Below are positions 1-11,747 of a stretch of 64,000 bases of DNA, piece by piece. Each line of letters begins with the position of its first letter. The stretch's first letter is position 1. The stretch is from Gnetum montanum. Lineage: Eukaryota > Streptophyta > Gnetopsida > Gnetales > Gnetaceae. Below the pieces are notes generated by a model. The model was given only the letters and a program-made list of their open reading frames with translations. It had not been told where the DNA came from and searched no databases. The stretch covers positions 131,287 through 195,286 of the forward strand of contig MNCI01023269.1 of NCBI GenBank assembly GCA_015680685.1, in the 5' to 3' direction. The translations under genes and the position numbers were made by a program.

Positions 1-1346
1 ATAATGTGGTGAGATAGAAGATGTTGACCCAGTTGGAGAAATAGGATGTTGGACTTAATAAGCACTTAGGTTCAGATGATATGAAGGGTGTACCTAGTTT
101 GAGGGTGGCCTTCCCCATGACTAGGATTGTTGCCACTGTGATCGAACTTAGTATCTTTGTACAAACTCTGGATGTAACACTCTTTCCCAATGCTCCTGTA
201 AATGTGACAAGATTGGACATTAGCCCTTGGGGTGATCATATAGGAAAATGTTGCATTGATATGTATGATTGGCAGTTAAGATCTTATTTTTTTCTACCCT
301 TCTTTCTGATTGTCTAAGGGTGTTTGGTCCTATTTCTTAGTTTGTCATGACTCTACCTCTAATAATGTTGGCATATTCTCTACATTATTATGCATCTATT
401 CCATCATCTCATTGATCTTTGCCTCAATTTCATCCAATGATTGTAGTATTGGCAAAGATGGTTCCACCTCCTTGAGGTAAGTTGATTTCTCCTCTTCATA
501 ATCATGGGCCCTTTTTGATTTTTGGGCCTATTGAGATTTTTCAACATTCTCCCATTTAGCCATTTCTCCTTCTTCTTTTTCTACTCGTTTGATAAGCTCT
601 TGGAGTTGGTGGGTTCGTAGCTCATATAGTTGACCTTGGGCATACATCCCTAGGGTCTCCCTTGTTTCATTACGGAGCCCATCAATAATGTAGTACATTA
701 GCCTTTCCTCAGAGAACTCATGGCCTAGGCAATTGTTTAATAATGCATAATATCTTTCTAAGGCCATGTCCAAGGGTTCATGTTGTGCTTGTTTCCACTC
801 TTGGATTTTTCTCCTCAAGGTTGACACTCTTGCATAAGTTTGATATCTTTTGTTGAAGAGCTCTACCATTGTTGGCCAACGTCGGATTGATTTTGGTTTT
901 AAAGACATATACCATACTTTTGCATGGCCAACGAGTGTTATAGAAAAGAGCTTAAGTTTTTGCCATCCATTATCAATGCTGTTCCATGCACAAGCATCGT
1001 AGAAGGCTTGTAAATGTTGTTGCAAATCTAAATCGTAGCCTCCTGAAAACTTAGGAAAGTTGTTTAAGGCAAGCTTGGGTAGACGGCTTTCCTTGCAATG
1101 CCTGTAGGATATTTGAACAACCTCTTGTATTTGCGTTAGGCTCGTAGTGGCTAGTAAGGGTTCATTGTCACTAGGTAGGTTATGCATTGGTGAGTTGGGA
1201 TGATGTTGTCTTCATTTATGTTTATAGGAAACTCCTACATCAGATTAGGTACTCCAAACTTCATCTTCATCATCATATAATTCATTGGTTCTCCAATGAA
1301 TTGCCTTATTGGTTGTTGCATTATCATAGTATTTTGAGAGAGACAT
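1..1346 (-). pseudogene. gag of element F (retrotransposon gag domain), broken
   Basis: Gag forms the RNA-binding particle of the element. The likely start codon is at 1346-1344, matching the start of the gag of element G (31178) in its first residues (M-S-L-S against M-P-L-L, then a shared H-W-R-T-N-E-L). In-frame stops interrupt the N-terminal part. The best stretch, 1187-528, holds the classic gag core: A-K-V-W-Y, then R-R-W-P-T-M-V-E-L-F, then A-Q-H-E-P-L-D-M-A-L-E-R-Y-Y and E-T-R-E-T-L-G-M-Y-A-Q-G. Further downstream, near 260-220, is a Cys/His knuckle-like segment (C-N-x3-Y-D-H-P-K-G), degraded compared with the copies in E and C. The C-terminal tail runs off the window. Confidence 0.8.
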
Positions 1347-1462
1347 GGTGTGTGAATTTTTGTGTGACTTAATTGAAATTAATTTCTTTTCTAAAAGATG
1401 TACCATGAATACTTTGTTACAACAATATTGTATGATGTAACTAATCTAAATAACTAGCACTA

Positions 1463-1480
1463 TCCCTAGCAATGGTGCCA
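1463..1480 (-). promoter_or_regulatory. primer-binding site of element F
   Basis: On the minus strand it reads TGGCACCATTGCTAGGGA, one base after the LTR end. It resembles the 3' end complement of plant tRNA-Asp used by Athila-lineage elements (TGGCGCCGTTGCCGGGGA), with four mismatches. Confidence 0.75.
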
Positions 1481-1481
1481 A

Positions 1482-2382
1482 TGATGAGCGGCAAGGTACC
1501 CCTACACTCAACCATATGAATACAAGAGTTTCATGCACGATTCGGTCAAACTTTGTAGACAGGCTAGTTGTGGTATCTAGATAGTTACTCGTCGATTGTA
1601 GTTCACTATCTTCCCACATGGACTAGTATATGTTTTGTCATGTATGGTTTAGTCTAGAGTGAGGTGTATGATGTGTTCCTAAATTAATGCTACTCCTGGA
1701 GGCAATGGAAAATAATCTTAGCTAAGCTAGGAGGAAAAGGGAGAGAGGAAACTAAGCTAAGAGGAGATAGGGGAAGAGAGTCTAAACTAACCTAAGTGCA
1801 ATGAGCATCTGTTCCTTAATCATTCGTACACATCTTGGACCTTGTGCATGACTACTACTGGGATTACCAAGCATAGATCCTAGGTACGCTACTGGGTTAC
1901 CAAGTAGTCACATGTAAATGCTCGTGACTAAGTCATACTCATTCTACATTTAAGGAGTTTAGGGTGGAGAGATATTAACTATGAAAGAAATAAATAACAA
2001 TAACAATTAAATGATTAAACTAAGTGAATGTTGTAATGATGATGTAATCTTGATCTTTATTTCTAGTCATGTGCATGTCCAAGTACATCACACTCGAATA
2101 AAGGATATCGTACAATTACAATCATCACACTGCGGGCATGCACTAGGAGAAAAGAGTTGAGGAAAATGTGACAAAAAGACTCTATTCTAACACTAAACTA
2201 ACTTTCTAAAAAATTGACTAAATACTCTCTCTCTCATAGGCCTACATGTATATTTATAGGCTCACGCAGGAGTCGTAATATCATGTATTCGATATCATTG
2301 ATGGGTGCGATATCGTGTACCCGATATCGCGTACCCAATATTGTGGGTTCGATATCGCAACCAGATGATTCATGATTCATCA
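1482..2382 (-). repeat. 5' LTR of element F (901 bp)
   Basis: Bounded by TGATGA...TCATCA ends (read on either strand). On the minus strand the order is: U3 start at 2382; an array of CGATATCG-type palindromes at about 2360-2278; a TATAAATA box near 2259-2252; then R/U5. It aligns along its whole length with the 901-bp LTR at 2502-3402, with many C/T and G/A differences visible by eye. Confidence 0.85.
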
Positions 2383-2501
2383 GTGGCCCTCAGTGTTGAG
2401 TGAGGATGTAGCAAGGGTCGACTGGCCTACTACCTTATTACTGCTTTGGTTGAAGAAGCACATGTTATTGAGCTTGTTATTGCAGTTGAAGCATGGGCCA
2501 C
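2383..2501. other. host DNA between two Athila-like elements
   Basis: This 119-bp stretch is outside both LTRs. Its last five bases (GCCAC, 2497-2501) are repeated at 37060-37064, so before E inserted it was continuous with the sequence starting at 37065. Read across that join, a short plus-strand frame stays open to a TAG near 37150, but I do not recognise it. Confidence 0.7.
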
Positions 2502-3402
2502 TGATGAGTGGTGAGGTACCCCTACACTCAACCATATGAATACAAGCTTTTCATGCACAATTCGGTCGAACTTCATAGATGGGCTAGTTGTGGTATCTAG
2601 ATCATTACTCACTGATCACAGTTCACTATCTTCCCACCTAGACTAGTATATGCTTTGTCACGTATGATTTAGTCCAGAGTGAGGTGTATGATGTGTTCCT
2701 AAACTAATGCTACTCCTAAAGGCGATGGAAAATAATCTTAGATAAGCTAGGAGGAAAAGGAAGAGAGGAAGCTAAGCTAAGAGGAGATAAGGGAAGAGAG
2801 TCTAAACTAACCTAAGTATGATGAGCATCCGTTTCTTAATCATCCATACACATCTTGGACCTCGTGCATGACTACTACTGGGATTACCAAGCACAGGTCC
2901 TAGGTATGCTACTGGGTTACCAAGTAGTCACACTTAAATGCTTGTGATTAAGTCGTACTCATTCTATGTTTAAGGAGTTTAGGATGAAGAGATATTAACT
3001 ATGAAAGCAATAAATAAAAATAACAATTAAATGATTAAACTAAGTGAATGATGCAATGATGAAGTAATCTCGATCTTTATTTCTAGTCATGTGCGTGTCC
3101 AAGTACATCACACTCAAATAAAGGATACCGTACAATTACAAGCATCAGATTGTAGGCATACACTGGGAGAAAGGGTTGAGAGGAAGAATGACAAAAAGAC
3201 TCTACTATAGACTTGACTCCTAAAACTAACTAAAAGCAAAAACTTAAAAACTTAAAAACTTACCATCCCATGTGCCTACATGTGTATTTATAGGCCCACG
3301 TGGGAACCATGATATCACACATTTTATATCATTGTTGGGTGTGATATTGCGTATTTAATATTTTGGGTCTGATATCGCAACCAAATGAATCACGATTCAT
3401 CA
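2502..3402 (-). repeat. 3' LTR of element E (901 bp)
   Basis: Ends TGATGA...TCATCA. On the minus strand, degenerate CGATATCG words at about 3385-3310 precede a TATAAATA box (near 3293-3286). It pairs with the dispersed 5' LTR pieces at 28595-28722, 29522-30224 and 37000-37059, which add up to about 891 bp. Confidence 0.88.
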
Positions 3403-3416
3403 TACCCCCACGACTA
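3403..3416 (-). promoter_or_regulatory. polypurine tract of element E
   Basis: The minus strand reads TAGTCGTGGGGGTA directly before the LTR start TGATGA. The same arrangement (CAGTTATGGGGGTA then TGATGA) precedes the 3' LTR of element C at 56045-56058. The tract primes plus-strand DNA synthesis in LTR elements. Confidence 0.75.
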
Positions 3417-3589
3417 AATGAAAACTCGTCCTTGAGTCAAAATGAGAACAAGCCCCATTGATTACACAGTGGATAGGTATGGGATTATTGACTAATAGGG
3501 GATTTACTCATGCCACAGTGGAGAAATCAATGGAACAAAATTTAGACACAACATGAAAATGCAAAATTCTTAAAATTACAAAATTAGGT

Positions 3590-6390
3590 GGAGCTCATGT
3601 GGTTCTTGGTGGTGGCGGCTCCTCCATGGGTTGCTTCCCCTTGTCCTACGCTCCACGTGTTGGAATTTGATGACATTGAAGTAGTGCCTAGAGTTTCTCC
3701 TCTTCAGTTCGGGGGTCCTGTGCCATGCATGCTAATGCTCCAATGTTTGATGGAGTCAGCACCTCCCATGGACACAGTAGTTGCGGAAACGTTTTGTTTA
3801 CCTTAACGTACCAGGTGTCAAACAACCATCATTCCTCCTTGTAGGCTTTGGCTTTGTCCTTGTATTCCTGAAAATCTGTAAGCTGTTGAGCCAAGTCCAT
3901 TGCAACATTGTTTTGGCTTTGGTAGCTTGCTTTAACCACCTCCAATTTAGAATTTTCCACTTCCAGCTTTTGTAATGTTTTCTTGTGTTCTACAAATTTT
4001 GCTTCATACTTGGAATAGGTGGTAGCTACTTGCTTCTTGAGCTCTGTCCTCGAGCACCTTGCTATCAACATGGCTAGGTTGGCATAGCGTAGATTTGCCA
4101 ACTCCATGTACTCTATGAGATCCTAAATTTGTAGGTCCCAGCTTTTAAGTTCCGCCTGGTGGGAAAATGCATATGTGTCCAATATGGCCTACCAATCAGT
4201 GTGTGGAGCATTGAAAGCTTTGATGTGGGCCTTGGCCATATGGATCTCCTTTTTGATGATTTATTTGTACATTCGCACTGGTCTTAGAAGTGCTTTTTAA
4301 AGTTTTCGTGCTGCTTGGCCTCATTCTACCACATGTTTATTTTGATGGCTGTCTTTTAACAAATGGCACGTATCTCCTTTATTGAGAGAGTTCGATTTTC
4401 CCTAGCCAAGTGGTTCATGTCTTGGTTGACCTTGATTAATTATTCTCGTAGTCGTTGAAAATGCTCTTCAAGAAATTTTTTTTGTTTTTCCATAAAGGTT
4501 AACCAAAAATTATCAAGAACGAGCTATTTATTTTCTTCTTGTAAGGCCTTGAGTGCCTTGGCGTGCGCGTAAATTTGCGCTTGTGCCATAGAGGCATTCC
4601 AGTCAACCTTCTCTTTTTCCTCTACCACCTTTTTATTTTCCATTAGCAATTTGTTGAGTTGCTTAGTCCTGAACATGTCCAACTGGTCTGCAAGAACAAA
4701 TTGAGAGGGATCCTGCTGTGTGGCCTATAGGGTTATGAGCCTTTCTTGTAATCTTGCAACTTTTGCTTCTGTGTGCTCAGCCCTTATCTTTGTCGTGACC
4801 AACTTTTCTTTGGTGGAGATGAGGTCTGATTGTGCTGCTATAACATCCTGTGGGATGTTAAATAAGGACGTCATCACTTATCTTGTTTGTAGCAATCGAT
4901 CAAGAACATCCTCATGCTCTGAAAGAGTCATTGAGGGATTGGCAAGAGTTTGAGCATCCTGTGCTCCTGTGAAATCTACCAGTGGTACAATAGAGACATT
5001 AAGATATTCTTTGATGTGGGCTATAACCACCTCTGCAGCTCCTACTACATCCTGGTGCTGCATGATCACCATTGTGGCCCCTTCACCAGTCTCTAGTTGC
5101 ACCTAAAAGGATGCAACATTCCATGAAATCTGTTGTGACCAATAACTCTCCCTCCTCCTATCTGAATGGACACCTCACCCCTTGCACAATCTATAGAGAT
5201 AGTGGATCATACGGTATCATCGATGATGCAGAAGAGATTTGCATCATCATGACTTCTCCAACTGACCATCTCAGCGATGGCCCTAAGATGGCTCATTGAC
5301 GGTCGAGAGTCCTGCAATGGTGGTGGTGGTTGGTCTCGCTGGCTCTTTCTAGGCCTTGCTTCTTGCTATTGGTTGGGTCCTGTGCTTGGAGGTTTGTTGG
5401 GCCCTACGAGTTGAGTTGTAGTGGGCCCCACCATTTGTTCTTGCTCTTGTTCTGGTCCCAGCATTTCACCATCAATCTTCCTTGTAGCTGGTGGCTTTAA
5501 TAGTTTAGCATACGAAGCATTTTGGGCTTTCTTGGTGACATCATTAGTGTATCCTCGAATACCAGCATGCTTGCACAACTTCTTGATGAGACAAGGGAAG
5601 GGCAACATGAAATTCCCTATCTTATGTTCTTTGAACCACCTTAAGATCTCCATGAAATATAGATGAGGCAGGTTAGCATTAACCTTTCCCATCAATATCA
5701 CACTTCCTCTTGCCGCATATGTTGAAATTCTATTTAGTCCTTTTGTGGGGAAGCCGTGATAAGTTCCAATTTTGAAGTAAATTCTCTCTTCCAACGTCAA
5801 CTCTCCATAGGGCTTATCTTCTTTATTGTATGCCCTGTCTAACCAAACCTTACGCACATCAGCATCAGAGTGAGTGGACAAGTGAGTAACCTTTGGCCTT
5901 GTATTTGGAAGGTTTAACACATTCGAAATGGCTTCGACGGAGAAATCAATAGACACACCACAAATGTTAATTATGGTGCCTTCTTCTTTATTGTTCTAGA
6001 ATTGGTACATTTCTCCTAAGTACCAGGGACCACTTTCAAAGAGAATAGGCCATAATGGGGACCCTTTGAGTGGTCCCTAACGGCCTCAGGAGCATATTTA
6101 GTGAAAGGTTCAAAATTCAATTCCATTATCACTGTAGCTGATGTGGACCTTTCATGGATGGCCTAGACACATTCCAGAGGTAACATGAGATGTCGTCCCA
6201 GTTCAAGCGCTGCAGTAGCTCCACCTTCTACCTATGTTTATTGTACAGTAGCAGGGTCTTCTTAATGGATACTAAACGAATGCTGCTCCTGCTCTATGTG
6301 TTGTTCGGCAGACACCTGTCCTCTACCTCTCCTGAGTTTCTTAAACACACCTTGAGAGGGACCTCCTTGTTGTCTATGCTTTGGGGCCAT
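3590..6390 (-). pseudogene. Athila env-like ORF (putative plant transposon protein domain), broken
   Basis: An extra ORF downstream of gag, in the position of the env-like ORF of Athila elements; its function is not known. The start codon is at 6390-6388 (M-A-P-K-H-R-Q-Q-G-G) and is followed by a basic stretch K-K-L-R-R-G-R-G. The best-preserved part, 5956-5366, has F-S-V-E-A-I-S-N-V-L-N-L-P, then E-E-R-I-Y-F-K, and P-F-P-C-L-I-K-K-L-C-K-H-A-G-I. That order is typical of the putative plant transposon protein domain of Athila-type extra ORFs. A Gly-Pro-Gln linker follows (5480-5366). After it comes a long charged, heptad-like coiled-coil region (about 5100-3800; e.g. L-Q-K-L-E-V-E-N-S-K-L-E-V at 4000-3930). 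Several in-frame stops and frameshifts break it. No clear signal peptide or membrane anchor is seen, so true envelope function is unproven. Confidence 0.65.
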
Positions 6391-7000
6391 CTACAATCAC
6401 ACGGGTCAAGCATTAGCAAGGTTGTTTACCCAAGTTAAGTTATATCTTCTTACCTTAATGAGTTTGTTTTGTGTTTGTGAGATTTTAAGGTTAGGAGTTT
6501 TTATGGAAATGTCCCCAAAAGATTTGTATATTTGGTCCACATTGCTTAGGTGGTTTCATAGTTTAATTCCTGGTATAGATAAGGAGATGTAATTATTTTT
6601 GGCACATTATTATTATTATTTTTATAACTAATTACCCTTGACAGTGTCCTTCGGGTGATGATGAATTTCAAAATATTTATGTGTAATTCAACATGTACCC
6701 CTCCCCCATGACTAAGTTGAACACGTTGGGTTCAAGTAGGTTTAGACAAAATGAAAATTGGAGCACCAACGTACGAGTTATGATGATCGAAGTAAGAGGT
6801 GCACAATTGCAAGTTGTAGAAGAAAATTTGAAAAACTTCCCCTGCATGAATAGTTGCAAATGATGTTGATAGGTGTGGAGGGCCCATGTATATATATAAT
6901 TTAAGGATGTAATATCGCGTACCTGCCAACGAGGACCTGATATCGCGTCGAACTCGATATCGAGGACCCGATATCGTGTCTTATCGAAAATGGGGTATTT
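6391..7000 (-). promoter_or_regulatory. LTR-promoter-like segment and 63-bp intron upstream of the env-like ORF
   Basis: On the minus strand, an array of CGATATCG-type words (6985-6915) is followed by a TATA-like TTATATATATACA (6901-6885) and ATGGGCCC. That is the same order as in the LTR U3 (array, TATA box, CATG-x-GGCC). About 490 bp of leader follow. A candidate intron (donor AAG|GTAAGA at 6454/6453, acceptor TTGTAG at 6396-6391) ends exactly at the ATG at 6390. A GGGGGAGGGG purine run lies near 6712-6701. Either an internal promoter, a spliced subgenomic mRNA, or a degraded inner LTR fragment would fit. Confidence 0.45.
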
Positions 7001-7179
7001 GTAAAAGTTACTGAATTTTAATTAAATTTTTAAATTTTTTGAAACTCTGAGGTATAAATTAAGGATGTGTATGTTAATGCAAAGGGGTCTAGGGTAATAC
7101 AAATTAGTCCTGAAGGCACAAAGAGTATAGTTGTGTAAAATATATGAATGAGAATCATAAAGAGTAGGGGAAAAAGGGC

Positions 7180-8170
7180 ATGTGTTAGCTCATAGGAACG
7201 TTTAAACTAAAAGGATAATAAAGGAAAGAAGAACGTTGGTAATATGTAGAGGGTATTGAATGATGTGCGGGAGATGTGTTATAAGTGTAAATTAGAAAGG
7301 TTACGCAAGTGGGTCCTCCCCAAAGTAGGTTCCAACCTATAATTCCCTTGCATAACCACACCTTGAAATGTCCGTAGGCACTAGAAGGGTTAAATGTAAT
7401 CCACACCCATTTCACAAAACACACACATGTAGATATCACCACAATGAGAGATGAATTCCATGCTACGAGAGTCACAAGTCACAATTACACAAACAACGAG
7501 GTGAGTTGAATTGTAGAAGGGATTGCAGAGATCGGGACATGAGGTAACTAACCCAGGGCATACCAAATCTTGCATGTAAGACATGATTAATGTGTCATTA
7601 AGCCGTCACTCTGAAATCAGAACCAAGCCCATTCCTCTGATTAGTGACATCACATTGCTTCATCCAATGATAGACAACCATAAGAGCATCATGATAGTGA
7701 AGTGTATGATCAGTTGACGTTTCATACAAAGGAGGAGTGATTTTGCTTTCTGGCACCTCTTATTTTTTTTTGAAGTATTGCTTAATCCAAAGAAGCTGCC
7801 TACCTTCAAGCATGGGTGCATGTCTTTCTAATGGGACCCCCTAGAATAGCATTATTATTATTTTCTAGTTAAGTGCCCTTGGATTACTCTTACTCCCACT
7901 TTTCGTTAGATCTACAAGGATCTTAGTACAACCAAGCTACATGATAACTCCTATAGATGTCACCAAAGAGAATCCACAAGTTCCCTTGATGTCACATCCT
8001 AACCATTCCTTCTTGATCCATCCTTCTTCGTTTTGGGCACAATAACACAAAATTACTTTAATTTTTAATGATTAGGAATATCATTGTACTCAGAGTAGAA
8101 CCCCTTATTAATAGAATGGATGGATGGATGTTGTGGGCTCGCTATTCAAATAATTAGTCACCTAAGACTT
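7180..8170 (-). other. conserved noncoding module of Athila-like elements, copy in E
   Basis: I see no coding sequence here, but the stretch aligns in pieces with 33560-34600 (G), 44480-45330 (D) and 54440-55330 (C). Anchors are a CTTTGGGGAGGACCCACT-like box (minus strand, near 7328-7309) and a GACATGCACCCATGC-like box near 7835-7812. 8171-8380 is A/T-rich with runs of A and no gene. 7001-7180 shows nothing recognisable. Confidence 0.6.
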
Positions 8171-8379
8171 GATAGCATAAAACAACACCTCAAACAACGA
8201 GTCACATGAGTGTTTTATTCGTAGACGAGATTACTCACAAAAAGACAAAAAGATAAAACAATAAGTTGAAAAGTGAAAAACCAAAAAAAAAAAATTTCAA
8301 AATCAAAGAAAATGAAAAATATTTATTAATCCTGCTTGTTATTAGAATGGGGGTATCCCCCATACCTAAAAAATTAAGC

Positions 8380-9728
8380 AAATAAATGAAGAATTGGGAT
8401 CCTTGCATGTTGAAAATGTTGGGACTCGGTCATACTTACCCCATTGGGGTTCACATACTTGATTATAGTTGGCATAGTGCGGTAGGTTATAGGGTGTAGT
8501 TAATTGATGAGTGGTTGACCCACTATGGTACTCATGATTGTAAGATGGTATGCAAGGGTAGATCTATCTCCCTTGGTGGCTATATTCATTAGGCCCCATG
8601 GTTGTTGGAGTGGTGGTTGGTGGCCGAGAGAAAGTAACATGAGGCGTTGGGTTTGAGGAGGGAGCTGCACCATAGTGTTGGACTTGTGCTAGGTTGGAAA
8701 GTGTGTTGTCCCTTCTTATGGTCATGTCTAAAGAAGGGATGCCTATGATGTTGTGGAGGATTCCCACTGTCCCACTGTTGTTGGCAATAGCAATACAAGT
8801 AACATTCATGGGTTGGTGCGGTGGCACAAAATCCTCTGGAATACTTGGTGGCAATGTAGAGGGAGGTGAAGGATGAGAATTTCGAAATTGAGGAGAAGTG
8901 TAAGGTATCCAAGCTGGGGATTGTGTTGGAGAGGATATGGGTTGATAGTATTGGGGAGAATGATAATAATGTTGTGAGATAGAGGATGTTGACCCAGTTG
9001 GGAAAATAGGATGTTGGACTTGATAAGCACTTAGATTTGGATGGTATGAAGGGTGTAACCAGTTTCAGGGTGGCCTCCCCCATGACTAGGATTATTGCCA
9101 CTGTGATTGAACATGGTATCTTTGTATAAAATCTAGATGTAACACTCTTCCCCAATGCTCCTGTAAATGTGACAAGATTGGACATTGGCCCTTGGGGTGA
9201 TCATACAGGCAAATATTGCATTGATACATATGATTAGCAGTTGAGCTCTTATTTTTTTCAACCCTTCTTTCTGATTGTCTAAAGGTATTTTGTCCTATTT
9301 CTTAGTTCGTCATGACTCTATCTTCAATAATGTTGGTATACTCTCCACATTTTTTATGCATCCATTCCGTAATCTTATTGATCTTTGCCTCAATTTCATC
9401 CAATGATTGTAGTACTGGCAAAGATGGTTCCACCTCTTTAAGGTGAGTTGATTTCTCCTCTTCATAATCCTAGGCCCTTGTTGATTTTTGGGCCTGTTGA
9501 GATTTTTTAACATTCTCCCACTTAGCCATTTCTCTTTCTTCTTTTGCTACTTGTTTGATAAGCTCTTGGAGTTGGTGGGTTCATAGCTCATGTATTTGAC
9601 CTTGGGCATACATCCCTAGGGTTTCCCTTGTTTCATTACGGAGCCCATTCATAATATGGTACATTAGCATTTCCTCAGAGAACTCATGGCCTAGGCAGTT
9701 GTTTAATAATGCATAATATCTTTCTAAG
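8380..9728 (-). pseudogene. gag of element E, C-terminal part (split by the Tat/Ogre insertion)
   Basis: Continues the gag that begins at 28456 after removal of the insertion 9729-27867. The broken ends fit the uninterrupted gag of F at 760-770, with CTAAG duplicated (9724-9728 and 27868-27872). It contains the end of the gag core, a Cys/His knuckle C-N-I-C-L-Y-D-H-P-K-G-Q-C near 9218-9180, and a Pro/Asn/His-rich tail. In element F the same knuckle region is at about 260-220. In-frame stops and shifts make it non-coding as assembled. One codon position before the knuckle differs from G's version (C-L-Y-D-L-P there), which has lost the His. Confidence 0.7.
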
Positions 9729-11001
9729 TGAAACACCACAAAATTTGGAGCTTAGTACTTGTCCAACACCAAGCAGGTCCCTAGGGCCCACAGACGACCA
9801 CAGCTACATCCGGTGTCACACATGGCAACTTCGGAGATCAAAATACTTAATTTTCACGAAGTATGTAGTCTCAACGTATACGCCCAAGTGTACATTCCTA
9901 GCATATACACTCCAATTTTCAGCGTATACGCCCAGCGTGTATGCTCAAGTTCACGACGAATACACCCAGCGTAGACGTCTAGCGTACACGCCCAGTGTAC
10001 ATGCCTCACAATATACGCTCAGCAGGTACAACAGATGCATATGCCCGGAAATAAAATCCCCGGAGATGGCATGGAAACAGCACTGCAGAACAAGACTTGG
10101 TACAAGGCAGCAACCATCAGCATATATGCCCAGCATCCAGCAACGTATATGCCAAGCGTATACACCAGCGTCCATCAGCGTATATGCCCCAGCGTATACG
10201 CCCAACATCCAGTAGCGTATACGCCAGCGTCCACGACATCTACGCCCAATGTATACACCCAGAGTCTATGCTCACCTGATACAGCGTATACGCTCAACAT
10301 ATACGCCCGGAAAATCTAACATATTGTACACTTGTAACTTTTATGCTCTTGCACTCGGTCAACGCGTCACGTGTCTCCCAACCCAAGTCCGCCGTCAAAA
10401 CCCTGTATAAAAGCCCAATTTTTGCACTAGATCTAGGGTCGGTTGGCAAAAATTCCCAGAGCACAGCAGAGAGCAGTGACACTGCGAACCAGAGCACAAA
10501 ACCTTTTATGCTGGACAACCCTGTACGCTGAGCATACAGCCTCTACACTGTGCCTACAGTGTGAACCAGCCATAATCATCCTTGCATCCACCGGGGCTTT
10601 TCATCTGCCTTGTGTTCCAGTCACAACTGCATTAGACCGGTGCATTGTACTTTCCTTATGTAATGCCATTGTTACATTTTCTTCCCAAAATCATTTACAG
10701 TTTGCATTAATTGTTGCATGTATTCTATTTTCGCTCGTTTACGTTACGCTTTGTTTGCATCGGTTACATTGTTTACTCTCTGATTTACGCCCGTTATGCC
10801 GTTTACGTATAACCCAGCGTATAGCACTTCGGTGTACATTTAGGGAAATCCTTGTCTGATCCGTGTGCGGACCACCCAAGGTACCTTACCTTCGTTCATT
10901 CCAGCTCACCCTCAGGCGAAGGTAGGGTCTTCTGTGCATGTTCTGTGATGCCACGACTTTTGTTTCCTTCTAGCCGGAGACTGACGATTTCAGACGGTAC
11001 A
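9729..11001 (+). repeat. 5' LTR of the Tat/Ogre element
   Basis: Begins TGAAACACCAC and ends CGGTACA. U3 carries a dense cluster of the palindromic word GCGTATACGC and variants (about 9870-10310). A TATA box (TATAAAA at 10406-10412) follows about 100 bp later. R/U5 has more scattered TACGC words. The short open frames visible over the repeat cluster are by-products of the repeat and not genes. Confidence 0.92.
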
Positions 11002-11006
11002 GAAAT

Positions 11007-11024
11007 TGGCACTAGAAGGAGGGC
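11007..11024 (+). promoter_or_regulatory. primer-binding site of the Tat/Ogre element
   Basis: TGGCACTAGAAGGAGGGC starts five bases after the LTR end, the usual place for tRNA priming of minus-strand DNA. I cannot assign the tRNA with confidence. Confidence 0.55.
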
Positions 11025-11747
11025 TTCTGCCTAAAACCTTGATTGTAAGCTTCCCAACGTTTACGTTGCTGAATGTTTACGCCGCCGACCATACGCTGAT
11101 TCCTTTTGAAACCCTCCCAGCGTTTACGCTGCTCAGTTTAAAACCATCTGCAAACTATCCAGCGTTTACGCTGCTGAGTGTCTACACTGTTCAGTTCAAA
11201 CCCTTCCATCCATAAGTCTCCCAGCGTCTACGCTGTTTGCCACACGAGAGCTCTGTAAGGTCCCCAACGTCTACGTTGCAGAGTATACGCTACATGTTTT
11301 ACGTTGTAGATTTTCCTTACGCCATACACGAGACTGCTAAATTTTACGCTGCACATTTTTACGCTGTAGACTTTTCTACGCTGCCGTCCATTTACGCTAT
11401 GCTTTTTACGCCGTAAATTTTGTCTACGCTGCACACTGACTTTTTCTGAAATTCTGTTTACGCTACTCTCTTTACGCTGCAAACTCGTTTACGCTACTGT
11501 TCACTTATACCACACTGTACGCTGTAAAACCTGTTTACGCTGCACATTGACACTGTATACGCTGCACTCCTTACGCTGTAGATTTGTCTATGCTGACCCT
11601 ATATGCTCCATCCCTATACGCTGTCTACGCTGTTGTTATACGCTGGACGTTGAAGCGTATACGCTGCACGTTACCACGTAAGTTTACGTTGTACTAAGTA
11701 CACTAATTTCACATCTTTATACCGTGTCATACCCTTAACAGGTCATC
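11025..11747 (+). repeat. TACGCTG-rich 5' leader
   Basis: Untranslated leader between primer site and gag. From about 11055 to 11690 it holds roughly thirty copies of TTTACGCTGC, TCTACGCTG, TATACGCTGC and close variants at irregular 15-30-bp spacing, nearly all in the same orientation. A possible short intron lies at its end (donor CAC|GTAAGT near 11680, acceptor TTAACAG at 11741). The gag ATG follows at 11748. Confidence 0.75.

Larger units (their letters stand above)
1..2382 (-). mobile_element. Athila-like Ty3/gypsy element F, 5' part only
   Basis: Minus-strand LTR retrotransposon entering from the right: 5' LTR 1482-2382, primer-binding site 1463-1480, then gag running off the left edge. 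The LTR has the same length and layout as the 3' LTR of element E (2502-3402), so F and E belong to one family. The sequence just right of the LTR, GTGGC at 2383-2387, would be its target duplication, but the left copy is outside the window. Pol and the 3' half cannot be seen, so it is unknown whether F lacks pol as E does. Confidence 0.85.

Noticed and set aside
2383-2501. GTGGC and GCCAC at the two ends of the spacer, an inverted repeat suggesting a transposon terminus
   Set aside because: GCCAC is explained as E's target duplication (second copy at 37060-37064), and GTGGC is the expected flank of F; the inversion is probably chance.
3590-6390. Calling the extra ORF of E a true viral envelope gene
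   Set aside because: No signal peptide, fusion peptide or membrane anchor is visible; only the position and the transposon-protein domain support the env-like label.
8589-9185. 198-codon minus-strand open frame
   Set aside because: It is out of frame with the gag knuckle C-N-I-C-L-Y-D-H and is a by-product of the Pro/His-rich gag tail.
9709-10319. Overlapping plus- and minus-strand open frames over the LTR U3
   Set aside because: They arise from the GCGTATACGC repeat, which lacks stops in several frames; the same frames appear in the 3' LTR at 26568-27247.
11055-11690. Regularly spaced repeats that could be taken for a CRISPR array
   Set aside because: The spacing is irregular, units are only about 7-10 bp, and the array is in the leader of a plant retrotransposon with no cas genes.
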